Position numbers and translations under genes: made by a program | The notes under the pieces: generated by a model | What the model saw: only the letters and a program-made list of their open reading frames with translations | What the model was told of the DNA's origin: nothing | The model's database searches: none | NCBI RefSeq assembly: GCF_005116445.1 | Contig: NZ_SWBQ01000005.1 | Coordinates: forward strand, 62,001 to 126,000 | Length of the DNA stretch: 64,000 nt | Direction: 5' to 3' | Source: Pedobacter frigoris | GTDB lineage: Bacteria > Bacteroidota > Bacteroidia > Sphingobacteriales > Sphingobacteriaceae | In this document: positions 56,259-64,000 of the stretch, piece after piece | Numbering within the stretch: the first letter of the stretch is position 1 | How the letters are laid out: each line of letters begins with the position of its first letter

Positions 56259-56864
56259 ATGAGAGAACACAAAGAAATTATCAGGAAATTATTTAAAATT
56301 TTATGCAGTTATAAAGAGCAGCCTTTGGAACTGGAAGCCCGGCTAAACGAAGTGATGACAGGTAAATTTTATCCTGTTCGTGAGCCGCTTTATGAAAAGG
56401 ATGATACGGTAACGGATGCGTTGTTTGTGGCGGTTGGTTATGTTGTTCTTTATGGTTTTGATGCACTTGGGGATAGGCAGGTGCTGAACATCTATGTTCA
56501 GGATACCATTGTGGCGGGTAAAAGCTTTACGGAACAAAAACCTTCCAAATTTGAACTGGTGGCTTTGGCTGGGGCGTACGTGATGAAGATCGGTGCAGAT
56601 CACATGACTGAAGTCTATGCGGATTTTTCAGATGCGGAAGAATTGGCCAGGTTAATTATGGCGGATATGGCCGAAAAAGATCTCGATCGTCTGCACCTGC
56701 TGAAAAGGGATGCGGAAACGGTCGTGCTGGATTTTTATACCCGTTTCCCGGAGTTTTTCATGGATAACCTGATGACGGATGCTGATATTGCTTCTTATCT
56801 GCTGATCAGTGAAAGTACACTACGCAACACCAGAGCGAAACTGATTAAAGAGGATAAGCTTTAA
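56259..56864 (+). CDS. Crp/Fnr-family transcriptional regulator
   Basis: A 201-residue protein with an N-terminal cyclic-nucleotide-binding fold (about residues 20-115, VTDALFVAVGYVVLYGFDALGDRQVL) and a C-terminal HTH-like helix pair (DADIASYLLISESTLRNTRAKL). It lacks the Cys cluster of FNR and clear cAMP contacts, so the ligand is unknown. In Bacteroidota mobile elements such regulators recur near tra operons. It starts 44 bases after the HTH/zinc-ribbon gene and may be co-transcribed with it. Confidence 0.85.
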   Translation: MREHKEIIRKLFKILCSYKEQPLELEARLNEVMTGKFYPVREPLYEKDDTVTDALFVAVGYVVLYGFDALGDRQVLNIYVQDTIVAGKSFTEQKPSKFELVALAGAYVMKIGADHMTEVYADFSDAEELARLIMADMAEKDLDRLHLLKRDAETVVLDFYTRFPEFFMDNLMTDADIASYLLISESTLRNTRAKLIKEDKL

Positions 56865-57484
56865 TAAATCAACAGGAGTAAAAGATGTTGGTTGATGTTT
56901 AGGAATCTGTCTGAAAATCACATTTTTAGCAGTCCTGTTTTCGGGAGTTTGTGCATTTTCGTTTATTAAAAAAACTGACATGAGAAATACCATTAAATTG
57001 AAGATGCGAGCGATAGGGTTTTACCCAAGCGATTTATTTATCTTTACAATTCTTAAACTGATAACACGACACAGATATACCTGAGTTAATATATAATATT
57101 TGATTGCATCACTTCTTATCCCGGAATGTAAAACTGGTAATTTTAAACGAAACGGGAACAAGTGCAATGCCTGCGACAGCGCGGGCTTGCTTGTTCTGTT
57201 TCAGGGTATACCAGTACCTTCATTCCAGTTCAGGTTTTGCCCTCGCTGTCACTGGCAGCAATCTTCGCTACCTGCTTCCCGCAGGTTCAAGGTATACCTG
57301 AATAAATAACCCTTTTTACTAATCATACCAGACACCGCCAAAATGGTGCGGGGATTACTATGAATTTTTTAACTGAATATAAACGTTAACGGATCAAGCT
57401 TATGGATATAAATCTACACATCGCTTGCTGATGTAGTTCCGGTCACGCGAAGTTGACTGGCATCGGCTGGCATTTATTAAATCT
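56865..57484. other. 620-base non-coding stretch with dense hairpins
   Basis: No convincing gene is seen here. A long nested hairpin spans 57149-57202: GAAAC, GAACAA, GCAA and GCCTGCG pair in order with CGCGGGC, TTGC, TTGTTC and GTTTC, some 22 pairs with three small bulges and an ACAG loop. It is followed by GCTGTC/GGCAGC at 57245-57259, ACCTGC/GCAGGT at 57270-57286 and the palindrome AGGTATACCT at 57290-57299, with a second GGTATACC at 57205-57212. A further hairpin with stems CTAC and ATC lies at about 57413-57434. The region may be a structured RNA or a DNA site for transfer control. Confidence 0.6.
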
Positions 57485-58363
57485 ATGCCCATGTTTAACA
57501 AATTTTATGATGCCCTTTATTCGCAGCTTTGCACTGCATTGTCTTTAATTCTTAGCGGCCATTCTGATCCTGTAAAGCGCCTTTCGGCGGCAATGGCCGA
57601 GATCGGCAAAATTCTTTCCCTGCTCAGGGAAAAAGTACTGTCCATTCCTTTTCCTTCCAATGAAATAGAGATCCTTTTCTTTAAGACCATCAAACCCAAA
57701 TTTCTCGCGCAGAAGATATTTCATTTTGAATTGTACGGGCTGGATATGAATAGTCCAGTCGGGACAAAGGATATGCTGCTTGCGTATTACAATATCGAGT
57801 TAGCCTATATCGAGCGCTTCTTTTCATTGCACGCTGCAATTTACCATTACTATCGTACCAGGGGCAGAGAGATGGACAGCATGTATTTCGTGCGTGGTGT
57901 TGAAATTCCTTTGGTGCTAATTCCCGAAATGCCTGAAATAGACCCGCTGTATTCCACATCGATGGATCACCTGTTTGCTAAGTTCATGGCCTACGAGCTT
58001 TTGCAGAAAGAAATCTTAAAACGAATTGGCCTTTTGGACGGTTCCCTGGTTGCTGTACCAGCCTTAGCTGATCTGCCGGATTTTGGTATCAAGTGGACGG
58101 GTAAGATCGTGAACCTGGGTGAGCTGATCTATGGGCTGTATTATACAGGCCAGTTTAACAATGGTAATGCGCAGCTTGCGGAAATCGTGACTTTGTTTGA
58201 GCAGATGTTTCAGGTGAAGATCAAAGATGTGCATCATACGTTTGGAGAGATCAGGGAGCGCAAGGTGAGCAGTCCAACGAAATTTATCGATTCAATGGCT
58301 GCCAGTATCCGCCAACGTGTCGATGAAGATTTAAAATATAAGCCCGTTAAAAGCGGATTTTGA
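57485..58363 (+). CDS. RteC-domain regulator (second copy)
   Basis: A 292-residue cytoplasmic protein related to the RteC family through segments such as NEIEILFFKTIKPKFLAQKIF, AYIERFFSLHAAIYHYYR and MDSMYFVRGVEIP, with HLFAKFMAYELLQKEI. It is the distant paralogue of the minus-strand protein at 37100-38011. It directly precedes the tra operon, so it may control its expression, as RteC-linked regulation does in CTnDOT. Which of the two copies controls excision cannot be told. Confidence 0.82.
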   Translation: MPMFNKFYDALYSQLCTALSLILSGHSDPVKRLSAAMAEIGKILSLLREKVLSIPFPSNEIEILFFKTIKPKFLAQKIFHFELYGLDMNSPVGTKDMLLAYYNIELAYIERFFSLHAAIYHYYRTRGREMDSMYFVRGVEIPLVLIPEMPEIDPLYSTSMDHLFAKFMAYELLQKEILKRIGLLDGSLVAVPALADLPDFGIKWTGKIVNLGELIYGLYYTGQFNNGNAQLAEIVTLFEQMFQVKIKDVHHTFGEIRERKVSSPTKFIDSMAASIRQRVDEDLKYKPVKSGF

Positions 58364-58380
58364 GCCGTACAGCTGTTAAT

Positions 58381-58477
58381 CTTTCCCCATACAAACCCCT
58401 CTTGGGAAAGGAAAATTTGACCTAAGCCAACCTTTGTTTCGTCCCGGACAATTCCGTTCGGGACTTAAAAACAAAGG
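58381..58477 (+). promoter_or_regulatory. Two hairpins in the tra operon leader, ending four bases before the start codon
   Basis: CTTTCCC (58381-58387) pairs with GGGAAAG (58404-58410). Then CCTTTGTTT (58431-58439) pairs with AAACAAAGG (58469-58477), enclosing GTCCCG (58441-58446) with CGGGAC (58459-58464). All four stems are perfect. The last arm ends just before the ATG at 58481, so folding would hide the ribosome site; this could set translation of the first tra gene. Confidence 0.55.
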
Positions 58478-58480
58478 CTT

Positions 58481-59311
58481 ATGTTATCAAATTTTAGCTG
58501 GTTGGAGTATGGAACTTTTACGCTGGTTTCCCTGCTCATTTATTACTCGGTTGTTCTGTTGCTGTATTACAGGCAGGAAATTAAAACGTTTGCTGGTTCG
58601 CTCTCGTCGCGTTCCGGTAAAGCTGGAACAGGCGGGAAAGAAAAATTAATCCCCGAAAAAAAAGAGGAAGCAGAATTGCTGGGCAAAGCGGTTCTGGAAG
58701 ACGGCCTGAGCAGTGTCAGCCTGGATGATCTTGATTTTGGTGGTACTGAAAACACCGGAATGATGCAGGGCGATCTGGCCGACTGCATGGAAGAAATTGG
58801 CTTTACGGTTAAACTGGCTTTGGAAAAAGGCTGGAATAAAAAGAAGCTGATGGGTTCGTTCTTTGAAATTGCTGAATGCTACAAAGAAGTTTTTAATTCC
58901 AAATTGCGCGGGGAACTGATCGGCCATATCGCTGCCCAGTGCAGGGAAAAGCTGGAACTGGAAATTACCGAAGCGGAACTGCTTTCGGAATTGTCTGCTA
59001 AGGTGACCGGCTGGAACAAGCTGATTGCCGGAGGTGCTGCTATTCTCGCATTTTTTGCTCAGGCTGCCTATTCACAAGATGGGAATCAAGGTATCGCCGA
59101 AGCGACCAACAAAGTAGCAGGATATTTTGATACCGGGACTGACCTGATGTATGCCATCGGTGCTATTATGGGCTTGGTAGGGGCGGTTAAAGTGTATTCA
59201 AAATGGAATGCCGGAGAACCGGATACGGCTAAAGTTGCAACCGCATGGTTTGGCAGCTGTATCTTTTTGGTGGTGGTGGCTACTGTCCTTAAATCCTTTT
59301 TTGGGATATGA
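58481..59311 (+). CDS. traE: TraE (DUF4134) fused to a TraD-like N-terminal domain
   Basis: A 276-residue protein with two parts. Residues 1-35 hold a TM helix (WLEYGTFTLVSLLIYYSVVLLLYY), followed by a charged linker and a soluble helical domain to about 170. From about 180 the sequence is a DUF4134 TraE: LIAGGAAILAFFAQAAYSQDG resembles its signal peptide, then YFDTGTDLMYAIGAIMGLVGAVKVYSKWNAGEPDTAKVATAWFG-like segments. TraE is a small pore component that is normally a separate gene. An internal in-frame GTG at 59003 (codon 175) could be a second start for a free TraE. The gene overlaps traF by four bases. Confidence 0.78.
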   Translation: MLSNFSWLEYGTFTLVSLLIYYSVVLLLYYRQEIKTFAGSLSSRSGKAGTGGKEKLIPEKKEEAELLGKAVLEDGLSSVSLDDLDFGGTENTGMMQGDLADCMEEIGFTVKLALEKGWNKKKLMGSFFEIAECYKEVFNSKLRGELIGHIAAQCREKLELEITEAELLSELSAKVTGWNKLIAGGAAILAFFAQAAYSQDGNQGIAEATNKVAGYFDTGTDLMYAIGAIMGLVGAVKVYSKWNAGEPDTAKVATAWFGSCIFLVVVATVLKSFFGI

Positions 59312-59643
59312 GCAGCGTCTATCAGATCAATAAAGGCATTGGCCGTCCAATTGAATTTAGAGGATTAAAAGCGCAGTACATCGGCTTTTTAGCTGGCGGA
59401 CTGGTCGGATTGCTGTTGCTATTTGCTGCCTTGTACATCTGCGGATTGAATTTGTATATCTGTATTACAGTCATTGGAGGATTAGGAACCGCCCTTTTTA
59501 TGACGGTGATCCGCATGAGCCATAAATATGGGGAATACGGGTTATTGAAGAAGAATGCGAAGCGTAGTATTCCCTCCGCGCTGGTTTCGCGCAGCCGCAA
59601 ATTATTCACCCACTTAAACATTTCTGTATGTCAAAACCGATAG
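59308..59643 (+). CDS. traF: Conjugative transfer protein TraF (DUF4133)
   Basis: A 111-residue protein with two adjacent hydrophobic helices (about residues 25-45 and 50-70). The opening SVYQINKGIGRPIEFRGLKAQYI is the DUF4133 signature. It corresponds to VirB3-like inner-membrane T4SS components. It overlaps the upstream gene by ATGA and the downstream TraG gene by 16 bases, which suggests tight translational coupling across the operon. Confidence 0.9.
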   Translation: MSSVYQINKGIGRPIEFRGLKAQYIGFLAGGLVGLLLLFAALYICGLNLYICITVIGGLGTALFMTVIRMSHKYGEYGLLKKNAKRSIPSALVSRSRKLFTHLNISVCQNR

Positions 59644-62105
59644 ATTTTTCTAGCATTTTCCCAATCTACAAGGTGGAACATGGTTGCATTATTTCTATGC
59701 AGGGAGATTTGACGGTGGTATTTAAGGTAGACCATGCGGATATTTTTACGCTGGGATCGGCAGAGTATGAAGCCGGGCATCATACCTGGGTAAAGGCTTT
59801 AAAAACGTTGCCGATCGGTACGGTAGTGCATAAGCAGGATACTTTCATCAGGACCAGACACAAGGCAGACCTTAACCCCAATTTTACATTTTTGACCCTT
59901 TCGGGTGAAAAAGCATTTGACGGGCGGGTGTACCTGGATCATAGCTGCTACATGATGATCACCAAAAAGCCGGAAGACCGCAGAACAGCGACCAGCGGTT
60001 ATTCGGGACTGATGCGCAAAAGTATTGCGCCAAAGCAGACTACCAGTCCGGCTCTGTTTGCTGACTTTATGGAAAAGGTCGGTGCCTTTGAACGGATATT
60101 ATCAGATAGTGGTTTGGTGAACCTGCGGCAGTTAACGGACGATGAACTTGCCGGAACTACGGGTAAAATCGGGATCATTGAATCATATTGCTCGCTCATT
60201 GGTATGGGCAAAAGGCCGCTTTTGCGGGATGTACAACTGAAAGACGGGATCAGGATCGGTGAAAACCATTGCCAGCTTTTTTCGCTGGCCGATGTGGAAG
60301 ACCTGCCTTCGCTTTGCGGAAGCAGGGTAAACTATGATAAGTATAGCACCGATAAGAGCAAGTTCAGTATTGGTTTTGCCGCACATCTGGGTTTACTGCT
60401 GGACTGTAACCACCAATATAACCAGTTTCTTTTTATTGGTGATCCGCAAAAAACGATCAAGGAACTGGAAGCCAAAAAGCTGCGCCTGCATTCCCTTTCG
60501 GCTTATTCCCGCGAGAATGCGGTAAGTAGGGATGCGGTAAACGACTTTTTAAATGAAGCCGTCGCCTCGGGGAGATTGCCCGTAAAGGCGCACTTTAATG
60601 TGATGGCCTGGACTGCTGATAAGTCCGAATTACAGGAAATCCGCAATAAGGTCAGCTCGGCAATGGCTTCAATGGATGCGGTAACCAAACAGGAAATCGA
60701 TGGAGCGGCGCAAATCTGGTGGGCGGGCATTCCAGGAAATGCAGCTGATTTTCCGGTCAATGACACCTTTGATACATTCGTGGAACAGGCCAGCTGCTTT
60801 CTGAATATGGAGAGCAATGCCAAATCTGACGGTTCGGGTATCCGCTTTGGAGACCGGAATTTCGGCAGGCCAGTGTATTTAGACCTGTTTGATGGCCCCA
60901 TGAAATCTGGGCTGATCACGAACCGCAACCTGTTTGTCTGCGGGGGTAGTGGCGGGGGTAAATCAATGGGCATGAACCACATGCTACGCACGCTCTATGA
61001 CCAGGGGACACACTGCGTCACTATCGATATTGGTGGCAGTTATAAGGGGCTATGCGAACTGGTCGGCGGGTACTATTTTACCTATACCGAAGATAATCCG
61101 ATAAAATTCAATCCCTTTTATATCGGAAAGGACGATGTGCTTGACATCGAAAAAAAAGAAAGCCTGAAGACACTGTTACTGGCGTTATGGAAGCGGGACG
61201 GCGAGAATTTCAGCCGTTCGGAGTATGTTGCAATCTCCGGTGCCATTACCCTGTACTATGAACATTTAGCGGAAAACTCGAATGTCTTTCCCGGCTTTAA
61301 TTCCTTTTACGATTTCCTGATGCTGGAATATATGCAGGTGATGGAAAATGGCAAAGTCAAAGAAAAAGACTTTGATCTGGGTAACCTGCTCTATGTGCTG
61401 AACCCCTATTATAAGGGTGGCGAATTTGACTATTTGTTAAATGCTACAGAGAATTTGGACTTGCTCAATGAACGCTTTATTGTGTTCGAGCTGGACAATA
61501 TCCGCTCGCATGAGGTACTTTTTCCGGTGGTAACCATCATCATAATGGAAATGTTCATTTCCAAGATGCGCAAGCTTAAAGGGCAGCGCAAGATTATCAC
61601 GATTGACGAGGCATGGATCGCTATTGCCAAGACAGGAATGAGCCATTTTATAAAATATTTATATAAAACGGTTCGCAAATTCAACGGAATCGCTGCACTG
61701 ATTACCCAGGAGGTAGATGATCTGATTTCCTCACCCATCATCAAAGAGACGGTGATCAACCTGTCAGATACCAAAATTTTGCTGGATATGCGCAAGTTCA
61801 TGAACAAGTTTGATAAGCTGCAAGAGACTTTGGGACTGTCTGATAAGGCTAAGACGATGCTGCTATCGGTCAACAAGGCCAATGAAAAAGGCAAAAACTA
61901 CCGTGAAGTATTTATAGATCAGGGCGGGCAGAAGCTAAGCGTTTATCGTAACGAGTTATCCGTTGCCGAATACCTTGCCTATACGACCGAGGAAAGCGAA
62001 AAGCTGAAGGTCATGGAATATGCCCAGAAGTATGGTAGTATGGAAAAAGGTATCACAATACTGGCAAATGAGCTTCGCCAAAAAGAAGGCTCTGGTAACC
62101 ATTAA
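59628..62105 (+). CDS. traG: VirB4-type conjugation ATPase TraG
   Basis: An 825-residue cytoplasmic-membrane-associated ATPase powering the transfer system. The N-terminal domain (about residues 1-420) has the Bacteroidota TraG pattern IFPIYKVEHGCIISMQGDLT. The Walker A motif GGSGGGKS is at residues 439-446, followed by ITIDEAWIAI (Walker B region, about 655) and LITQEVDDLISSP. The length fits the family. It is the conserved core of the CTnDOT-type T4SS and also confirms the operon direction. Confidence 0.95.
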   Translation: MSKPIDFSSIFPIYKVEHGCIISMQGDLTVVFKVDHADIFTLGSAEYEAGHHTWVKALKTLPIGTVVHKQDTFIRTRHKADLNPNFTFLTLSGEKAFDGRVYLDHSCYMMITKKPEDRRTATSGYSGLMRKSIAPKQTTSPALFADFMEKVGAFERILSDSGLVNLRQLTDDELAGTTGKIGIIESYCSLIGMGKRPLLRDVQLKDGIRIGENHCQLFSLADVEDLPSLCGSRVNYDKYSTDKSKFSIGFAAHLGLLLDCNHQYNQFLFIGDPQKTIKELEAKKLRLHSLSAYSRENAVSRDAVNDFLNEAVASGRLPVKAHFNVMAWTADKSELQEIRNKVSSAMASMDAVTKQEIDGAAQIWWAGIPGNAADFPVNDTFDTFVEQASCFLNMESNAKSDGSGIRFGDRNFGRPVYLDLFDGPMKSGLITNRNLFVCGGSGGGKSMGMNHMLRTLYDQGTHCVTIDIGGSYKGLCELVGGYYFTYTEDNPIKFNPFYIGKDDVLDIEKKESLKTLLLALWKRDGENFSRSEYVAISGAITLYYEHLAENSNVFPGFNSFYDFLMLEYMQVMENGKVKEKDFDLGNLLYVLNPYYKGGEFDYLLNATENLDLLNERFIVFELDNIRSHEVLFPVVTIIIMEMFISKMRKLKGQRKIITIDEAWIAIAKTGMSHFIKYLYKTVRKFNGIAALITQEVDDLISSPIIKETVINLSDTKILLDMRKFMNKFDKLQETLGLSDKAKTMLLSVNKANEKGKNYREVFIDQGGQKLSVYRNELSVAEYLAYTTEESEKLKVMEYAQKYGSMEKGITILANELRQKEGSGNH

Positions 62106-62120
62106 ACAATTGAAATAATT

Positions 62121-62504
62121 ATGAAACGTATAAAAATCAGGTTATTTAGCTGCGTTGCAGCGCTGCTGTTTTTCGCATCCTGCGAAAACAGCACGAAATC
62201 TTACATCGATGGCACCTATGCCAGTTATGAATCGGGTGAATACAGTATTTCCAAAGACACGCTGGTTATTATGCCCTATGGCGATAAAGGCGATTATCAG
62301 GTGATCCGAAAGTCAAGCTTCCAAACAGTACGGAATGGGAAGCTCCAGCCCAAGGAACAAAAGATCCGAGAGTATATGGGACGGTTCGATCCGAAAACCA
62401 AAATGCTCATTATCGATGCGCAGGGAAAGAAGATCAGCTTCTTTCCCGATAAAAACAGCCTCCTATTGATGCAGCGTGAATATCACAAGGTGGTTAAGCA
62501 ATAA
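62121..62504 (+). CDS. Small lipoprotein in the tra operon
   Basis: A 127-residue lipoprotein with lipobox LLFFASCEN (about Cys21). The short mature domain (VIRKSSFQTVRNGKLQPKEQ, ISFFPDKNSLLLMQREYHKV) is beta-rich and is reminiscent of small plasmid-transfer lipoproteins, with no firm family. It lies 15 bases after traG and 13 bases before the next tra gene, so it is part of the operon. It may be an exclusion or envelope-anchoring factor, but that is a guess. Confidence 0.7.
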   Translation: MKRIKIRLFSCVAALLFFASCENSTKSYIDGTYASYESGEYSISKDTLVIMPYGDKGDYQVIRKSSFQTVRNGKLQPKEQKIREYMGRFDPKTKMLIIDAQGKKISFFPDKNSLLLMQREYHKVVKQ

Positions 62505-62517
62505 CAGAGGGCAGCTT

Positions 62518-63222
62518 ATGAGAAAATTATTAAACAAAACTAAGGTCTTCATGGTAGTGATGCCGTTGAGCCTTGTGGTACTGCTGGTAGCATTGCCCAC
62601 CAAACAGGTTTCCGCGCAACTGGCTATAGCCGAAGTGATCAAGGCGGGGGTAAAAAAAGTGATCAAAGCCATTGACCTGAAAGTGCAGCGTTTGCAGAAC
62701 CAGACCATTTGGCTGCAAAATGCACAAAAGGTTTTAGAAAACACCCTGTCTAAACTGAAGCTGACAGAGATTGCGGACTGGACGACCCGCCAGAAAGAGC
62801 TGTATAGTAAATACTTTGACGAACTGGCAAGGATCAAATCAGCCATTGCCTATTACCAGCGGGTCAAGGACATTACCCAGCGGCAGGTTGATATTGTAAA
62901 CGAGTACAGGCAGGCAAAGAGCGTGTTTGCCAGGGACAAACATTTCAGCATTGATGAATTGGGGTATATGGAAGATGTCTATAGGGGTATTTTGGATGCC
63001 AGCCTGAAAAATATCGACCAGCTTTTGTTAGTCGTAAACTCCTTTAAGGTGCAAATGGATGACGCAAAAAGGTTAGAGATTATTGAACAGGTAGCAGTCA
63101 AAATCGACCAGAATTATCAGGACTTAAAACAGTTCAACACCCGCCAGATCAGGCTAAGCCTGGACAGGTCAAAAGAGGCTGGTGAGCTGAATAGCATAAA
63201 AAAACTGTATGGGATCGAGTAG
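62518..63222 (+). CDS. Conjugative transfer protein (TraI region, first gene)
   Basis: A 234-residue exported protein with an N-terminal signal sequence (VFMVVMPLSLVVLLVALPTKQVSA) and a long helical, coiled-coil-like body (KVQRLQNQTIWLQNAQKVLENTLSKL). It corresponds by position and pattern to the TraI-type proteins after TraG in Bacteroidota elements. I chose 62518 as start, giving a clean signal; an in-frame ATG at 62476 lies within the preceding gene. It overlaps the next gene by 14 bases. Confidence 0.78.
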   Translation: MRKLLNKTKVFMVVMPLSLVVLLVALPTKQVSAQLAIAEVIKAGVKKVIKAIDLKVQRLQNQTIWLQNAQKVLENTLSKLKLTEIADWTTRQKELYSKYFDELARIKSAIAYYQRVKDITQRQVDIVNEYRQAKSVFARDKHFSIDELGYMEDVYRGILDASLKNIDQLLLVVNSFKVQMDDAKRLEIIEQVAVKIDQNYQDLKQFNTRQIRLSLDRSKEAGELNSIKKLYGIE

Positions 63223-63853
63223 GAAAATATGTGGGTTGATAGTGCTGGTTGCACTATCCCTGCAAAACCTGTCCAGTTCCGCCCAAACCTGGGGTGAGAT
63301 TTTCAGTCAAAAGAAAACGCAGAAAAAATACCTGCTCCAGCAGATTGCGGCACTTCAGGTTTATATTGGCTATGCTAAAAAGGGCTATGATATTGTAGGC
63401 AGCGGCATTCATGCCGTAAAGGGTATTACTAATGGCGAATTTAGCCTGCACCGGGGTTTCTTTGCTTCACTTGCAGCGGTAAATCCGAATATTAAAAACA
63501 GTGCGGCCGTTGGCGAGATCATTAATAGCGGTTTAGGCATCATTTCAGTCCTAAAAACCTGGAAAGCATCGGAGCTAAATGCGGCCGATTGGGGCTATGT
63601 GTTCTTAGTCAAAGCGAACCTGTTAGCAGAATGCGCTACCGATCTGGAAGAATTGTTTGTAGTGATTACTTCGGGTAAGCTGGAAATGAAGGACGATGAA
63701 CGTTTGGGGCGACTGGAAAGCATTCGGCTATCCATTCAGGATAAGTACGATTTTGCGCTGGCCTTTACCGCAGATTTGCAAATGCTGATCCGCGGGCGAG
63801 CAAGAGAAGAGGAATCCATCAATCAGATAAGGAGGTTACATGAGGTTAATTAA
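63209..63853 (+). CDS. Conjugative transfer protein (TraI region, second gene)
   Basis: A 214-residue exported protein with signal sequence (GLIVLVALSLQNLSSSAQ). The mature part carries TWGEIFSQKKTQKKYLLQQIAALQVYIGYAKKGYDIVGSG, a pattern seen in small transfer proteins that follow TraG in this phylum. It overlaps its upstream neighbour by 14 bases and its downstream neighbour by 14 bases. Its role in the T4SS is not known to me. Confidence 0.78.
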   Translation: MGSSRKICGLIVLVALSLQNLSSSAQTWGEIFSQKKTQKKYLLQQIAALQVYIGYAKKGYDIVGSGIHAVKGITNGEFSLHRGFFASLAAVNPNIKNSAAVGEIINSGLGIISVLKTWKASELNAADWGYVFLVKANLLAECATDLEELFVVITSGKLEMKDDERLGRLESIRLSIQDKYDFALAFTADLQMLIRGRAREEESINQIRRLHEVN

Positions 63854-64000
63854 AATCATCCTATTGGGGTTATGTCTTTGTGGGATTGCTACGCCCCCTT
63901 TGCGGGCGCAATCTACGGAAGTGCAACAGTTGCTGTTGAATGTAGAAAAGCTCTCGCAGTTTAAAAATATCCTGAAGGATATGAAAGCCGGCTACCAGAT
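63840..64000 (+). CDS. Transfer-region gene, 5' end only (cut by window edge)
   Basis: ATG at 63840 follows a rare strong Shine-Dalgarno sequence GGAGG at 63831-63835. The first 53 codons encode a signal peptide (MRLIKIILLGLCLCGIATPP) and then VEKLSQFKNILKDMKAGYQ. This opening resembles the short transfer proteins often labelled TerB-like in Pedobacter elements; the label is from memory. It overlaps the preceding gene by 14 bases. Without the rest no further call is possible. Confidence 0.7.
   Translation, partial: MRLIKIILLGLCLCGIATPPLRAQSTEVQQLLLNVEKLSQFKNILKDMKAGYQ

Larger units (their letters stand above)
34445..64000. mobile_element. Integrative and conjugative element, left part (right end not in window)
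   Basis: The module order from the tRNA is serine recombinase, DUF2971 gene, RteC-type regulator, candidate oriT, MobC, relaxase, VirD4-like coupling protein, a cargo block under sigma/anti-sigma control, HTH and Crp-type regulators, a second RteC-type regulator, then TraE, TraF, TraG and the start of the TraI region. Relaxase, coupling protein and VirB4-type ATPase together mark a self-transmissible element of the Bacteroidota T4SS class. It continues past 64000. Confidence 0.88.

Noticed and set aside
57100..57309. Two overlapping short open frames (about 65-69 codons) in the hairpin-rich gap
   Set aside because: They run through the stem-loops, their Cys/Phe/Pro content follows the palindromes, and no start signal or family is seen.
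58434..58649. 71-codon frame over the tra leader and the start of the TraE fusion gene
   Set aside because: It lies in another frame of a well-supported gene and includes the hairpin arms; it has no recognisable features.
34445..64000. CRISPR arrays, insertion sequences or antibiotic-resistance genes in the element
   Set aside because: I saw no regularly spaced repeats, no transposase motif and no resistance family in the window part of the element.

Overview
The window reads as chromosome of a Sphingobacteriaceae bacterium (Bacteroidota), most like Pedobacter. The grounds are the SusC/SusD and FecI/FecR genes, the CTnDOT-style Tra proteins, RteC-family regulators, promoters of the TTTG-N20-TAnnTTTG type, the scarcity of strong Shine-Dalgarno sites and the low-to-moderate GC content. 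This placement comes from recognising families by eye, not from a database search.

Positions 1-34482 are ordinary core chromosome. They hold rsmA, a 2-hydroxyacid dehydrogenase, greA, a HIT protein, an FtsX-type ABC permease, a MazG-like protein, dtd, rsgA, thrABC, metF-metH, a DUF1080/cytochrome c pair, a Bax-inhibitor-1 protein, murQ, an S41 protease, der, era, and tRNA-fMet and tRNA-Glu. Two RNA-level switches stand out. thrABC is preceded by an Ile/Thr-rich leader peptide and a mutually exclusive antiterminator/terminator pair. metH-metF (minus strand) is preceded by a SAM-I riboswitch that starts right at a good Bacteroidota promoter. Between about 3.0 and 8.7 kb lies a decaying patch: a frameshifted minus-strand gene, an intact secreted metalloprotease, a twice-frameshifted nuclease/phosphatase-like gene and a remnant with a stop inside a perfect palindrome. 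The protease and the broken nuclease share a similar 5' leader and upstream CGTTTGCG sites, so they look like former co-regulated partners.

From 34445 to the right edge the window is the left part of an integrative and conjugative element. A large serine recombinase ends antisense inside tRNA-Glu, marking the left attachment site. Next come a DUF2971 gene, an RteC-type regulator, a candidate oriT, MobC and relaxase genes, and the VirD4-like coupling protein. A second RteC-type regulator, a fused TraD-like/TraE gene, TraF, the TraG (VirB4) ATPase and the first TraI-region genes lie at 57-64 kb. The right end of the element is outside the window.

Between the coupling protein and the tra operon sits a cargo block at 42.4-55.1 kb: ECF sigma factor, FecR anti-sigma, SusC with an STN domain, SusD, two tandem TlpA-thioredoxin/DUF3738-like proteins, a small secreted cysteine-rich protein, an anchored protein of unknown function, a MauE-like membrane protein, a DsbD-alpha-domain protein and a small lipoprotein. 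Read together this looks like a signal-controlled outer-membrane uptake system tied to envelope thiol-disulfide chemistry, carried by a conjugative element. It is the best candidate in the window for an undescribed system. Its substrate cannot be read from the sequence.
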